A stretch of 64,000 bases of DNA from Rugamonas brunnea (GTDB lineage: Bacteria > Pseudomonadota > Gammaproteobacteria > Burkholderiales > Burkholderiaceae_D): contig NZ_JACEZT010000014.1 of assembly GCF_014042345.1 (NCBI RefSeq), positions 91,835 to 155,834 on the forward strand, in the 5' to 3' direction. Position 1 is the stretch's first letter. The number at the start of each line of letters is the position of its first letter. Below the pieces are notes generated by a model. That model worked only from the letters and a program-made list of their open reading frames with translations. It was not told the DNA's origin and did no database searches. The position numbers and the translations under genes are program-made. Positions 26,076 to 34,298 of the stretch are shown piece after piece.

Positions 26076-27191
26076 ATGCCGCAGCCATCTTCGCCCGTGC
26101 CGGCGCGCCGTCCCGGCGTGCGCCCGGCGCTCGGTGTCACCGTGGGCGAACCGGCCGGCATCGGCCCGGAGCTCGCCATCCGCGCCGCCTGGGCGCGCCG
26201 CCACGACGTCAACTGCGTGCTGCTGGGCGACGCGGCCTACCTGGCCATGCTGGCCGGCGAGATCGACCCCGCCATCCGGCTCTCGTCGCTGTCGCTGCAG
26301 GCGGTGCGCAACGGCGGCCTGCCCCATTTCGGCGCCGAGCGCCTGAGCGTGATCGACGTGCCGCTGGAAGCCCACGTCCACCCCGGGGTGCTGGACAAGA
26401 ACAACGGCCGCGCCGTGCTGGCCACGCTGGACGCGGCCATCGAAGGCGTGCAGGCCGGCTGGTTCGAGGCCATCGTCACGGCGCCGCTGCAAAAGAGCAC
26501 CATCAACGACGCCGGCATCCCGTTCTCCGGCCACACGGAATACTTCGCCGCCCGGACCAACACGGAACAGGTGGTGATGATGCTGGCCGGTCAGCCGCAG
26601 GGCGCGGCCGACGCGCCGCCGCTGCGGGTGGCGCTGGCCACCACCCACCTGCCGTTGAAAGACGTGGCCGGGGCGCTGAGCCAGGAGGGACTGGCCCGCA
26701 TCATCGACATCATTGCCCGCGACCTGCGCGTCAAGTTCGGCATCGCCGCGCCGCGCATCCTGGTCACCGGCCTGAACCCGCACGCGGGCGAGGGCGGCTA
26801 CCTGGGGCGCGAGGAGATCGACATCATTGAACCGGCCATCGCCGCCGCGCGCGCGCGCGGGCTGGACGTGACCGGCCCCTATCCGGCCGACACCCTGTTC
26901 CAGCCCAAGTACCTGCAACAGGCCGACTGCGTGCTGGCCATGTACCACGACCAGGGCTTGCCGGTGCTGAAGTACGCCACCTTCGGCCACGGCGTCAACA
27001 TCACGCTGGGCCTGCCGCTGATCCGCACCTCGGTCGACCATGGCACGGCGCTGGACCTGGCCGCGCAAGGCGTGGGCCGCGCCGACTGCGGCAGCATGGA
27101 CGCGGCCATCGCCAGTGCCCTGCACATGGCCGAGGCCAGCCGCGCGGCCGGCTATCCCCCTTATCACCCACAACAAGAACAAGCAGCATGA
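26076..27191 (+). CDS. pdxA: 4-hydroxythreonine-4-phosphate dehydrogenase
   Basis: PdxA of 371 residues oxidises 4-phosphohydroxy-threonine in vitamin B6 synthesis. Conserved segments are VTVGEPAGIGPELA at the N terminus, TAPLQKSTINDAGIPFSGHTE and the three metal-binding His in GHTEYF, TTHLPL and AMYHDQGLPV. The ATG at 26076 follows AAGGAG by five bases. Its stop overlaps the rsmA start (ATGA). Confidence 0.96.
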   Translation: MPQPSSPVPARRPGVRPALGVTVGEPAGIGPELAIRAAWARRHDVNCVLLGDAAYLAMLAGEIDPAIRLSSLSLQAVRNGGLPHFGAERLSVIDVPLEAHVHPGVLDKNNGRAVLATLDAAIEGVQAGWFEAIVTAPLQKSTINDAGIPFSGHTEYFAARTNTEQVVMMLAGQPQGAADAPPLRVALATTHLPLKDVAGALSQEGLARIIDIIARDLRVKFGIAAPRILVTGLNPHAGEGGYLGREEIDIIEPAIAAARARGLDVTGPYPADTLFQPKYLQQADCVLAMYHDQGLPVLKYATFGHGVNITLGLPLIRTSVDHGTALDLAAQGVGRADCGSMDAAIASALHMAEASRAAGYPPYHPQQEQAA

Positions 27192-27967
27192 AACACGTCG
27201 CCCGCAAACGCTTCGGCCAGAACTTCCTCCACGACCAGCACGTGCTGGAAGCCATCACGGACGCCATCGCCCCCACCCCGGGCGACGCCATGGTGGAGAT
27301 CGGCCCCGGCCTGGCCGCCATGACGGAGCAGCTGATGCGCACCGTGACCCATATGCACGTGGTGGAGCTGGACCGCGACCTGGTGGCGCGGCTGGAGAAG
27401 AATTACAGCCGCGACAAGCTCACCATCCACGCGGGCGACGCCCTCAAGTTCGATTTCGGCACCATCCCCGTCCCGGCCGGCCAGAAGCTGCGCGTGGTGG
27501 GCAACCTGCCGTACAACATCTCCAGTCCACTGCTGTTCCACCTGGCCCAGTTCGCGCCGCTGGTGCAGGACCAGCACTTCATGCTGCAAAAGGAAGTGGT
27601 CGAGCGCATGGTGGCTGAACCGGGCAGCAAGACCTATGGCCGCCTGTCGGTCATGCTGCAATGGCGCTACAACATGGCGCTGCTGTTCGTGGTGCCGCCC
27701 GAAGCGTTCGACCCGCCGCCCAAGGTCGATTCGGCCATCGTGCGCATGGTCCCCGTGGCCCAGCCGCTGCCGTGCGACGAGGCGACGCTGGAGGCGGTGG
27801 TGCTGAAGGCGTTCTCGCAGCGCCGCAAGGTGATCCGCAACTGCCTGGCCGGCATGTTCACCGAGGAGCAGATCGTGGCCGCCGGCATCAACCCCACCGA
27901 CCGTCCCGAAGCGATCGGCCTGGCCCAGTACGTGGCGCTGGCCAACCTGCTCAAGCCGGCCGCGTAA
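27188..27967 (+). CDS. rsmA: 16S rRNA dimethyladenosine transferase RsmA (KsgA)
   Basis: The 259-residue methyltransferase dimethylates two adjacent adenosines near the 3' end of 16S rRNA. RFGQNFLHD, the SAM-binding EIGPGLAAMT, and the catalytic NLPYNISSPLLF are all present, with AFSQRRKVIRNCL in the C domain. It is translationally coupled to pdxA, an arrangement found in many Gram-negative genomes. Confidence 0.97.
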   Translation: MKHVARKRFGQNFLHDQHVLEAITDAIAPTPGDAMVEIGPGLAAMTEQLMRTVTHMHVVELDRDLVARLEKNYSRDKLTIHAGDALKFDFGTIPVPAGQKLRVVGNLPYNISSPLLFHLAQFAPLVQDQHFMLQKEVVERMVAEPGSKTYGRLSVMLQWRYNMALLFVVPPEAFDPPPKVDSAIVRMVPVAQPLPCDEATLEAVVLKAFSQRRKVIRNCLAGMFTEEQIVAAGINPTDRPEAIGLAQYVALANLLKPAA

Positions 27968-28069
27968 AAACGGGGCCGGCCCCCGGTCAACCCGTTGTCG
28001 CCTGCGGCGCGCAGGCAACAGCGGGGCCCATCGTGCCCGCGGCGGCACACGCCGGGCGGCAATTAAGCT

Positions 28070-29698
28070 ATGCTGGCAGCAACGGACACCACGCCGACGC
28101 ACCCAGCCATCATGACGACAGCGGCCCCCCGCTCCCTGTTCTGGAAACTGTTCCTGCCCATAGGCGCCGCGCTGGGCCTGTGCGCGCTGGGCGCGGCCAT
28201 CGTCGTGCCGCGCTACATCGAGCGCAACGCCGAGCAGGAGGCCGTCAGCGCCGCGCGCGAGACGGCGCGCCAGTTCACCGTGCTGCGCCAGTACTACACG
28301 GCCAACGTGGTGGCCAAGGTGATGGCCCATCCCGGCCTGCGCGTGGGCAGCGATCACCTCGACCACCCGGACACTGTCCCGTTGCCGGCCACCATGGTGC
28401 TGGAACTGGGCGAACTGCTGCGCGACTCCGGCGTGAACCTCAAGCTGTACAGCCCCTATCCATTTCCCAACCGCGCCAACCGCGTGCTCGACAGCTTCGG
28501 CGAGGACGCCTGGGCCTTTTTCCAGCGCCATCCCGACCAGGCCTATACCCGCACCGAGCGGATCGGCCGCGCCACCGTGGTGCGGGTGGCGCTGGCCGAC
28601 AAGATGATCGCCCAGTCCTGCGTCGACTGCCACAACAGCCTGCCCACCAGCCCCCGCACGGACTGGAAACTGGGCGACGTGCGCGGCGTGCTGGAAGTCG
28701 ATTCCAGCCTGCAGCTGGAAACGGGGCGGCGCGCCATCTACGCCGTGCTGGCCACGCTGGTGACCTTGCTGCTGCTGGCCGGCCTGTTCCTGCGCCTGTT
28801 CTACCAGCGCGCCATCGCCCGCCCGCTGGAGCAGGCACTGGAGGCGATCGGCACGCTCACCGCCTCCAGCGACGCCAAGGTGGCCGCGGCCCAGGCCATC
28901 GCTGCCGGTGACCTGGACCGCAACCTGGCCGAGGCGCCGGAATTGGTCTTGCACGGGGCCGCGCCCGGCAACGATGAACTGGGCAGCTTGCTGCGCTCCG
29001 TGCAACGCAACCTGGAACTGCAGCGCGCGCTCGACGGCGCGTTTGCCGCCATGCTGGAGTCGCTGCGGGCCGGCCGGCTGCGCGACACGGAGCGCGACTG
29101 GCTCAAGACCAGCCAGAACGAGCTGGCCGAGGCCATGCGGGGCGACTTCAGCACGGCGGAACTGGCCGATCGCGTGCTGCGCTATCTGGCCCAGCGGCTG
29201 GGCGCCGGACTGGGGGCGCTGTACCTGGTGTCGCCGGCCGACGGCGCGCTGGAACGGGTGGCCACCTACGCGCTCTTGAGCCGGCACGACGCGCCGGCCC
29301 GGCTGGCGCCCGGCCAGGGCTTGCCGTGGCAAGCGTTGCGCGAACGGCGCATGCTGTGCCTGGACCCGGTGCCTGATGGTTACATGGCGATCGGCTCGGC
29401 GCTGGGCGCGGCCCGGCCCACGGTGCTGACCGTGTGGCCGTTGTGGCATGGGGACACGGCGGTCGGGGTGCTGGAACTGGGCGCGTTCCGTCCCTGCACG
29501 GCGCTGGAACAGGAATTGATGGCGCTGGTGCGCGAAGCCTGCGCGCTGGGCTTCAGCATGCAGCAGGCGCACCAGCACACGGCGCGGCTGTTGCACCAGG
29601 CCCGCGCGCAGCGCGGCGAGGAGGTTGCGGACGGCATGGCCGGCGGCGCGGCCCGGGCCCGCCGGTCCGGTGGCGGCCAGACGAATGATGGCGCATAA
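28070..29698 (+). CDS. Heme-c-type sensor receptor: Tll0287-like (DUF3365) - HAMP - GAF, no kinase
   Basis: The 542-residue protein has TM1 (about residues 22-45), a periplasmic Tll0287-like domain with a CxxCH heme-attachment motif (Cys184, Cys187, His188), TM2 (about 222-246), a HAMP-like linker and a GAF domain (about 365-500). It stops where a kinase would begin. Its HAMP-GAF half is clearly homologous to that of the next gene (NELxxxMRG, DRVLxYL, SALGxA, GAFRP). It probably senses redox state or a ligand at the heme and signals to the neighbouring kinase; both are inferences. Confidence 0.75.
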   Translation: MLAATDTTPTHPAIMTTAAPRSLFWKLFLPIGAALGLCALGAAIVVPRYIERNAEQEAVSAARETARQFTVLRQYYTANVVAKVMAHPGLRVGSDHLDHPDTVPLPATMVLELGELLRDSGVNLKLYSPYPFPNRANRVLDSFGEDAWAFFQRHPDQAYTRTERIGRATVVRVALADKMIAQSCVDCHNSLPTSPRTDWKLGDVRGVLEVDSSLQLETGRRAIYAVLATLVTLLLLAGLFLRLFYQRAIARPLEQALEAIGTLTASSDAKVAAAQAIAAGDLDRNLAEAPELVLHGAAPGNDELGSLLRSVQRNLELQRALDGAFAAMLESLRAGRLRDTERDWLKTSQNELAEAMRGDFSTAELADRVLRYLAQRLGAGLGALYLVSPADGALERVATYALLSRHDAPARLAPGQGLPWQALRERRMLCLDPVPDGYMAIGSALGAARPTVLTVWPLWHGDTAVGVLELGAFRPCTALEQELMALVREACALGFSMQQAHQHTARLLHQARAQRGEEVADGMAGGAARARRSGGGQTNDGA

Positions 29699-29710
29699 AA
29701 AGGAGTGACT

Positions 29711-32700
29711 TTGTTCACAGCGTTTCTGGGCCGCCTGATGCTGCGGCAAAAATTCCTGTTGCTGGCGCTGCTGGGCTGCGTCGCGGTGGCCATACCCACG
29801 GCCCTGTTCCTGAACGAAGCCAACAAATCCGTCGCCATCGCGCAGCAGGAGGCGGACGGCATCGTGCCGGCGCGCGCGCTGCTGGCGGTGGTGCAACTGG
29901 TGCAGCAGCATCGCGGACTGGCGGCCATGGCGCTGGCCGGCGACGCGGCGTCGCGCGCGCCCGCCACGGCCAAGCTGCGCGAGGCCGACCAGGCGTTCGC
30001 GCAGATGGAGCGCCAGGTCCAGCGCCTTGCTGAACGCGACATCAGCGCCGCCTGGTTCCGCATCCTCGAACAGTGGAGCGCGCTGTCGGCCCAGGACGCC
30101 CAGGGCGCGCTGGCGGCCTCCGACAGCTTCGCGCGCCACAGTGCCCTGATCGCCCAGCTGTTCCGCTTCAACGACAGCGTGATCGACCATGCCGGCCTGC
30201 GGCTGGACCCGGAACCGGATTCCTATTTCCTGATCGATGCGCTGCTGGTGCGCGCGCCCGTGTTGCGCGAAACGCTGGGCCAGTTGCGCGGCGCCGGCGC
30301 GGGCATGCTGGTGCGCGGCGCGGCCAGCATGGACGAGCGCATCGCGATCGCCGCGCGCGCCGGGCTGGCCGCCGATTACTACCGCACCATCGACGACGGG
30401 TTGGCCATCGCGCTGGCCCACAATGGCGACCTGCGCACCCGGCTGGCCGACCTGGCGCGCGGCAGCCGCACCAAGGGCGATCAGGTGCTGCGACTGGCGC
30501 ACGAGCAGGTGGTGCAGCCGCCGCAGCTCAGCTACAGCGCGCTCGCCTGGTACCGCCAGTTCAGCGACACCATCGACACCCAGCACCGGCTGGCCGAAGC
30601 GGGGCTGGACGCGCTGCAGCAAGTGCTGGCCGCGCGCGTAGCCAGCCAGCGCCAGGTCGAGGCGGTGCTGGTGGGCGCGGTACTGCTGCTGTGCGCACTG
30701 GCCGTGGCGCTGGGCCACGTCATCATCCGTTCCGTAACCCGGCCGCTGGGCCAGGCGCTGGACGCGGCCCGCGTGCTGACGGCCGGCGCCAGCGACAAGA
30801 TCGAGGCGGCCGGCGCCATCGCGCGCGGCGACCTGGAACGGCGCTTGGCCGTGGCGCCGCTGCCGGTCATCGCGCTGGCGGCCGCGGCGCAGGATGAAGT
30901 GGGCCAGTTGCAGCGCTCCGTCATGCGCATGGGGCAGGTGCAAAGCACGCTGGACCAGGCCTTCCTCACCATGCTGGACGCGCTGCGCGACAGCCGGCAG
31001 CAGGGCGAGCGGCGCGACTGGATCATGCAGGGCCAGAACGAGCTTAATATGCGCATGCGCGGCGAACTGGAAACGGCGGTGCTGGCCGACCGCGTGCTGT
31101 CCTACCTGTGTCCGCGCATCGGGGCTGGCGCCGGCGCCTGCTACCTGTACGACGAGGCCAACGCGCAGCTGCGTCCCGTGGCCGCTTACGGCCTGCCGCC
31201 GGCGGGCGCGGATGCGGCGCCGCTGGCGCTGGGCGAAGGCGTGCTGGGACAGGCGGTGCTGGAACGGCGCACCATCGTGCTGGACCAGGTGCCGTCCGGC
31301 TATCTGACCATCGCCTCGGCGCTGGGTCGGGCCACGCCCGCCTGCGTGGTGGTGGTGCCGCTGCTGCATGGCGCCAACGTGGTGGGCGCGCTGGAGGCGG
31401 GCGCGTTCCGGCCCTACAGCGAAGCGGAACTGGCGTGGCTGGAGCTGGTGCGCGAAAGCGTGGCCATCAGCTTCGACGTGGGCCTGTCGCGCCAGCGCAC
31501 GCGCGCGCTGCTGGCCGAGACGGAGCGCCAGGCCGAGGAGCTGCGCATGCAGCAAGAGGAACTCCAGCAGAGCAACGAGGAGCTGGAGGAACGGGCCGAC
31601 CTGCTGGAACGCCAGCGCGAGCAGATCCGCGCCAAGAACGCGGAAGTGGAGCAGGCCAGCCGCGAGATCTGGCACAAGGCCGAGGAACTGCAGCGCATCA
31701 GCGCCTACAAGAGCGAGTTCCTGGCCAATATGTCGCACGAGCTGCGCACCCCGCTCAACAGCATGCTGATCCTGTCCGGCCTGTTGCGCGACAACCGGCC
31801 CGGCAACCTCACGCCCGAGCAGACCGAATACGCCAGCACCATCCACGCGGCCGGCAAGGACTTGCTCAACCTGATCAACGACATCCTTGACCTGGCCAAG
31901 GTGGAGGCCGGGCAGGTCGAGTGCCACTACGAGGATGGCGCGCCGGCCGCGATGCTGGCCGCGCTCGACAACCTGTTCCGTCCGGCCGCCGAACAGAAAG
32001 GCCTGCGCTTGTCGTTCGCGCTGGACCCGGCCGTGCCGCCACGCTTGCGGCTCGATGTGCAGCACACGGCGCAGGTGCTGCGCAACCTGCTGGGCAACGC
32101 CATCAAATTCACGGCCCGTGGCGAAGTGGCGCTGCACGTGTCCGTGGCGCCGGCGCAGGAGGGCCGGCCGCCGATGCTGGCCTGCGCCGTCAGCGACACC
32201 GGCATCGGCGTGCCGGAAGGCCAGCAGCAGCTGATCTTCGAAGCGTTCCGCCAGGCAGATGGCGGCATCTCGCGTCACTATGGCGGCACCGGGCTGGGAC
32301 TATCGATCTCGCTGCAACTGGCGAACCGCATGGGCGGCAGCCTGTCCCTGCACAGCGTGGCGGGCCAGGGCAGCACCTTCACGCTGCTGTTGCCGCTGCA
32401 GGCGGCACAGGGGGACGCGCCGGACATCACCGCGACCGCCCCGTCGCCGCTGCCCGGCATGCGTGGTGCGGATGGCAAGGCTCGCATGAATGGCACGGGT
32501 GGCGCGGTGGGGGCGGCTGTTGCGGCTGGCGCCATTGGCGCGGGTAGTGCGAATGCTGCGGAAGGTGCCGATGGCGTCAATGGTGCCAATGGCACTAGTG
32601 GCACAGGTGGCACAGGTGGCACAGGTGGCGCGGCTCCGCGCGACCCCGCCGCGCCGTGGCGCGCACTGGTGCTGGAGGACCGGCCGGCGGCGGCCAGCAG

Positions 32701-33466
32701 CTTGTGCAGCCAGCTGGCCACGCGCGGCATCGCCGCCATGGGCGCGCGCGATGCGGCACAGGCGCAAGCCGTGCTGGCGGGCCAGCGCGTCGGTTGCGTG
32801 GTGCTGGACCTGGATCTGGAACTGGCCGGCGTGCCGGCGCCGGAACTGCTGGCGCAGGTGCAGCAGCTGGCGGGCCAGCCGCTGCCCGTGGTGCTGCACG
32901 CGGCCCGTGCGCTGGACGCCGAACAGCAGCGCAGCCTGCGCCAGCACGCCGACAGCATCGTGCTGCGCGGCGAACGCAGCGCCGAACGGCTGGCCGATGA
33001 AGTGGCGCTGTGCCTGCACGCGGCGGCGCGCCGTCATGCCGTGACGGGCGCCGCCACCTCCGCCAGCCCGGCCTTGGCGGGCGACGCCCCGTTCGAAGGG
33101 CGCAAGATGCTGATCGTGGACGACGACATGCGCAACGTGTTCTCCCTCACCAGCCTGTTGACGGACAAGGGCGCCGTGGTGGTGGAGGCGGAAAACGGCA
33201 AGGAGGCATTGCGCCAGCTGGAACAGCACCCCGACGTGTGCGTGGTGCTGATGGACATTATGATGCCGGAAATGGATGGCTACGAAACCATGCGCGCCAT
33301 CCGCGCCCAGCCGCGCCACCGCACGCTGCCGCTGATCGCGATGACGGCCAAGGCCATGCAGGGCGACAGCGAGAAATGCATGGCGGCCGGCGCCAGCGAC
33401 TACATCGCCAAGCCGCTGGATACGGCCAAGCTGCTATCGCTGCTGCGGGTCTGGACCCAGGTCTGA
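29711..33466 (+). CDS. Hybrid histidine kinase: periplasmic sensor - HAMP - GAF - HisKA - HATPase - REC - REC
   Basis: The 1251-residue protein has TM1 (about 10-34), a helical periplasmic domain with QQHRGLAAMALAGD, TM2 (318-340), HAMP, GAF (460-594), a coiled coil (595-665), HisKA with His676 in NMSHELRTP, HATPase_c (780-895) and two receivers. REC1 keeps Asp1033, but Arg1086 appears where the conserved Lys is expected. REC2 is complete (DDD, Asp1182, Lys in IAKPLD). A Gly/Asn/Thr/Ala linker joins kinase and REC1. The start is a TTG five bases after AAGGAG; GTG 29705 and ATG 29738 are alternatives. Confidence 0.88.
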   Translation: MFTAFLGRLMLRQKFLLLALLGCVAVAIPTALFLNEANKSVAIAQQEADGIVPARALLAVVQLVQQHRGLAAMALAGDAASRAPATAKLREADQAFAQMERQVQRLAERDISAAWFRILEQWSALSAQDAQGALAASDSFARHSALIAQLFRFNDSVIDHAGLRLDPEPDSYFLIDALLVRAPVLRETLGQLRGAGAGMLVRGAASMDERIAIAARAGLAADYYRTIDDGLAIALAHNGDLRTRLADLARGSRTKGDQVLRLAHEQVVQPPQLSYSALAWYRQFSDTIDTQHRLAEAGLDALQQVLAARVASQRQVEAVLVGAVLLLCALAVALGHVIIRSVTRPLGQALDAARVLTAGASDKIEAAGAIARGDLERRLAVAPLPVIALAAAAQDEVGQLQRSVMRMGQVQSTLDQAFLTMLDALRDSRQQGERRDWIMQGQNELNMRMRGELETAVLADRVLSYLCPRIGAGAGACYLYDEANAQLRPVAAYGLPPAGADAAPLALGEGVLGQAVLERRTIVLDQVPSGYLTIASALGRATPACVVVVPLLHGANVVGALEAGAFRPYSEAELAWLELVRESVAISFDVGLSRQRTRALLAETERQAEELRMQQEELQQSNEELEERADLLERQREQIRAKNAEVEQASREIWHKAEELQRISAYKSEFLANMSHELRTPLNSMLILSGLLRDNRPGNLTPEQTEYASTIHAAGKDLLNLINDILDLAKVEAGQVECHYEDGAPAAMLAALDNLFRPAAEQKGLRLSFALDPAVPPRLRLDVQHTAQVLRNLLGNAIKFTARGEVALHVSVAPAQEGRPPMLACAVSDTGIGVPEGQQQLIFEAFRQADGGISRHYGGTGLGLSISLQLANRMGGSLSLHSVAGQGSTFTLLLPLQAAQGDAPDITATAPSPLPGMRGADGKARMNGTGGAVGAAVAAGAIGAGSANAAEGADGVNGANGTSGTGGTGGTGGAAPRDPAAPWRALVLEDRPAAASSLCSQLATRGIAAMGARDAAQAQAVLAGQRVGCVVLDLDLELAGVPAPELLAQVQQLAGQPLPVVLHAARALDAEQQRSLRQHADSIVLRGERSAERLADEVALCLHAAARRHAVTGAATSASPALAGDAPFEGRKMLIVDDDMRNVFSLTSLLTDKGAVVVEAENGKEALRQLEQHPDVCVVLMDIMMPEMDGYETMRAIRAQPRHRTLPLIAMTAKAMQGDSEKCMAAGASDYIAKPLDTAKLLSLLRVWTQV
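32591..32626 (+). repeat. 9-bp tandem repeat in the kinase linker
   Basis: Four copies of GGCACAGGT (the first is GGCACTAGT) encode the GT-rich part of the linker between HATPase and REC1. The 9-bp unit keeps the reading frame, so copy-number change would only alter linker length. Confidence 0.85.
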
Positions 33467-33470
33467 GGCC

Positions 33471-34298
33471 ATGCGCGCGAACCACATCGAGGATGTCGAA
33501 ATCGCCCTGCTGCTGGACGGCGTGCACCAGGTCTATGGCCACGACTTCCGCCAGTACGCGCCAGCCTCGCTCAAGCGCCGCCTGCGGCTCTGGCTGGCCG
33601 GCACCGGTTGCGCCACCTTCTCGCGGGCGCAGGAACGGCTGCTGCGCGAGCCGGCCCTGTTCGCGTCGCTGCTGCAGGGAATCACGGTGCACGTGACGGA
33701 CATGTTCCGCGACCCCCCGTTCTTCCTGGCCCTGCGGCGCCAGGTGCTGCCTTTCCTCCAGACCTACCCCTTCGTCAAGATCTGGCTGGCCGGCTGCGCC
33801 AGCGGCGAGGAAGTCTACGCGCTGGCCATCCTGCTGCACGAGGCGGGCATGCGCGGCCGCTACCGGCTGTACGCCACCGACCTCAGTGAACAGGTGCTGC
33901 ACCAGGCGCGCGAAGGCATCTATCCGCTGCGCCAGTTACAAGCCTTCACCCGCAACTACCAGCAGAGCGGCGGTACGGCCGAATTTGCCGATTACTACAC
34001 GGCGCGCTATGACCATGCTATCGTCATGTCTGCGCTGAAGGAAAACCTGGTGTTCGCCCAGCATAACCTGGTGACGGACACCGATATCGGGGAGATGCAC
34101 ATGGTCATCTGCCGCAACGTGATGATCTACTTCCAGGCCGCCCTCAAGGAACGCTGCCTGGCGCTGTTCGACGGCTGTCTGCAGCCGGGGGGCTTCCTGT
34201 GCCTGGGCATGAAGGAAGGGCTGGACGGACGCGCCATCGCGCCCCGCTACGAGTCGCTGGCGCCGGGCCTGCGCATCTACCGGAAGCGCTATGTGTAG
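33471..34298 (+). CDS. cheR: CheR-type protein-glutamate methyltransferase
   Basis: The 275-residue protein has the CheR N-terminal helical domain (YGHDFRQYAPASLKRRLRLWL) and the SAM-binding catalytic domain with KIWLAGCASGEEVYALAILL, YATDLSEQVLHQAREGIYP and ICRNVMIYF. CheR normally methylates Glu residues on chemoreceptor signalling helices. It starts four bases after the hybrid kinase and overlaps the next gene by eight bases. No chemoreceptor or CheB methylesterase is visible in the window, so the target is unclear. Confidence 0.9.
   Translation: MRANHIEDVEIALLLDGVHQVYGHDFRQYAPASLKRRLRLWLAGTGCATFSRAQERLLREPALFASLLQGITVHVTDMFRDPPFFLALRRQVLPFLQTYPFVKIWLAGCASGEEVYALAILLHEAGMRGRYRLYATDLSEQVLHQAREGIYPLRQLQAFTRNYQQSGGTAEFADYYTARYDHAIVMSALKENLVFAQHNLVTDTDIGEMHMVICRNVMIYFQAALKERCLALFDGCLQPGGFLCLGMKEGLDGRAIAPRYESLAPGLRIYRKRYV

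Noticed and set aside
24579..27182. 867-codon minus-strand frame opposite surA and pdxA
   Set aside because: No recognisable motif and fully antisense to two conserved genes.
27164..32278. 1704-codon open frame on the minus strand, antisense to rsmA and the sensor genes
   Set aside because: Composition is Arg/Gln/His-rich without domains, and it lies opposite several well-supported genes; long antisense frames are common at this GC content.
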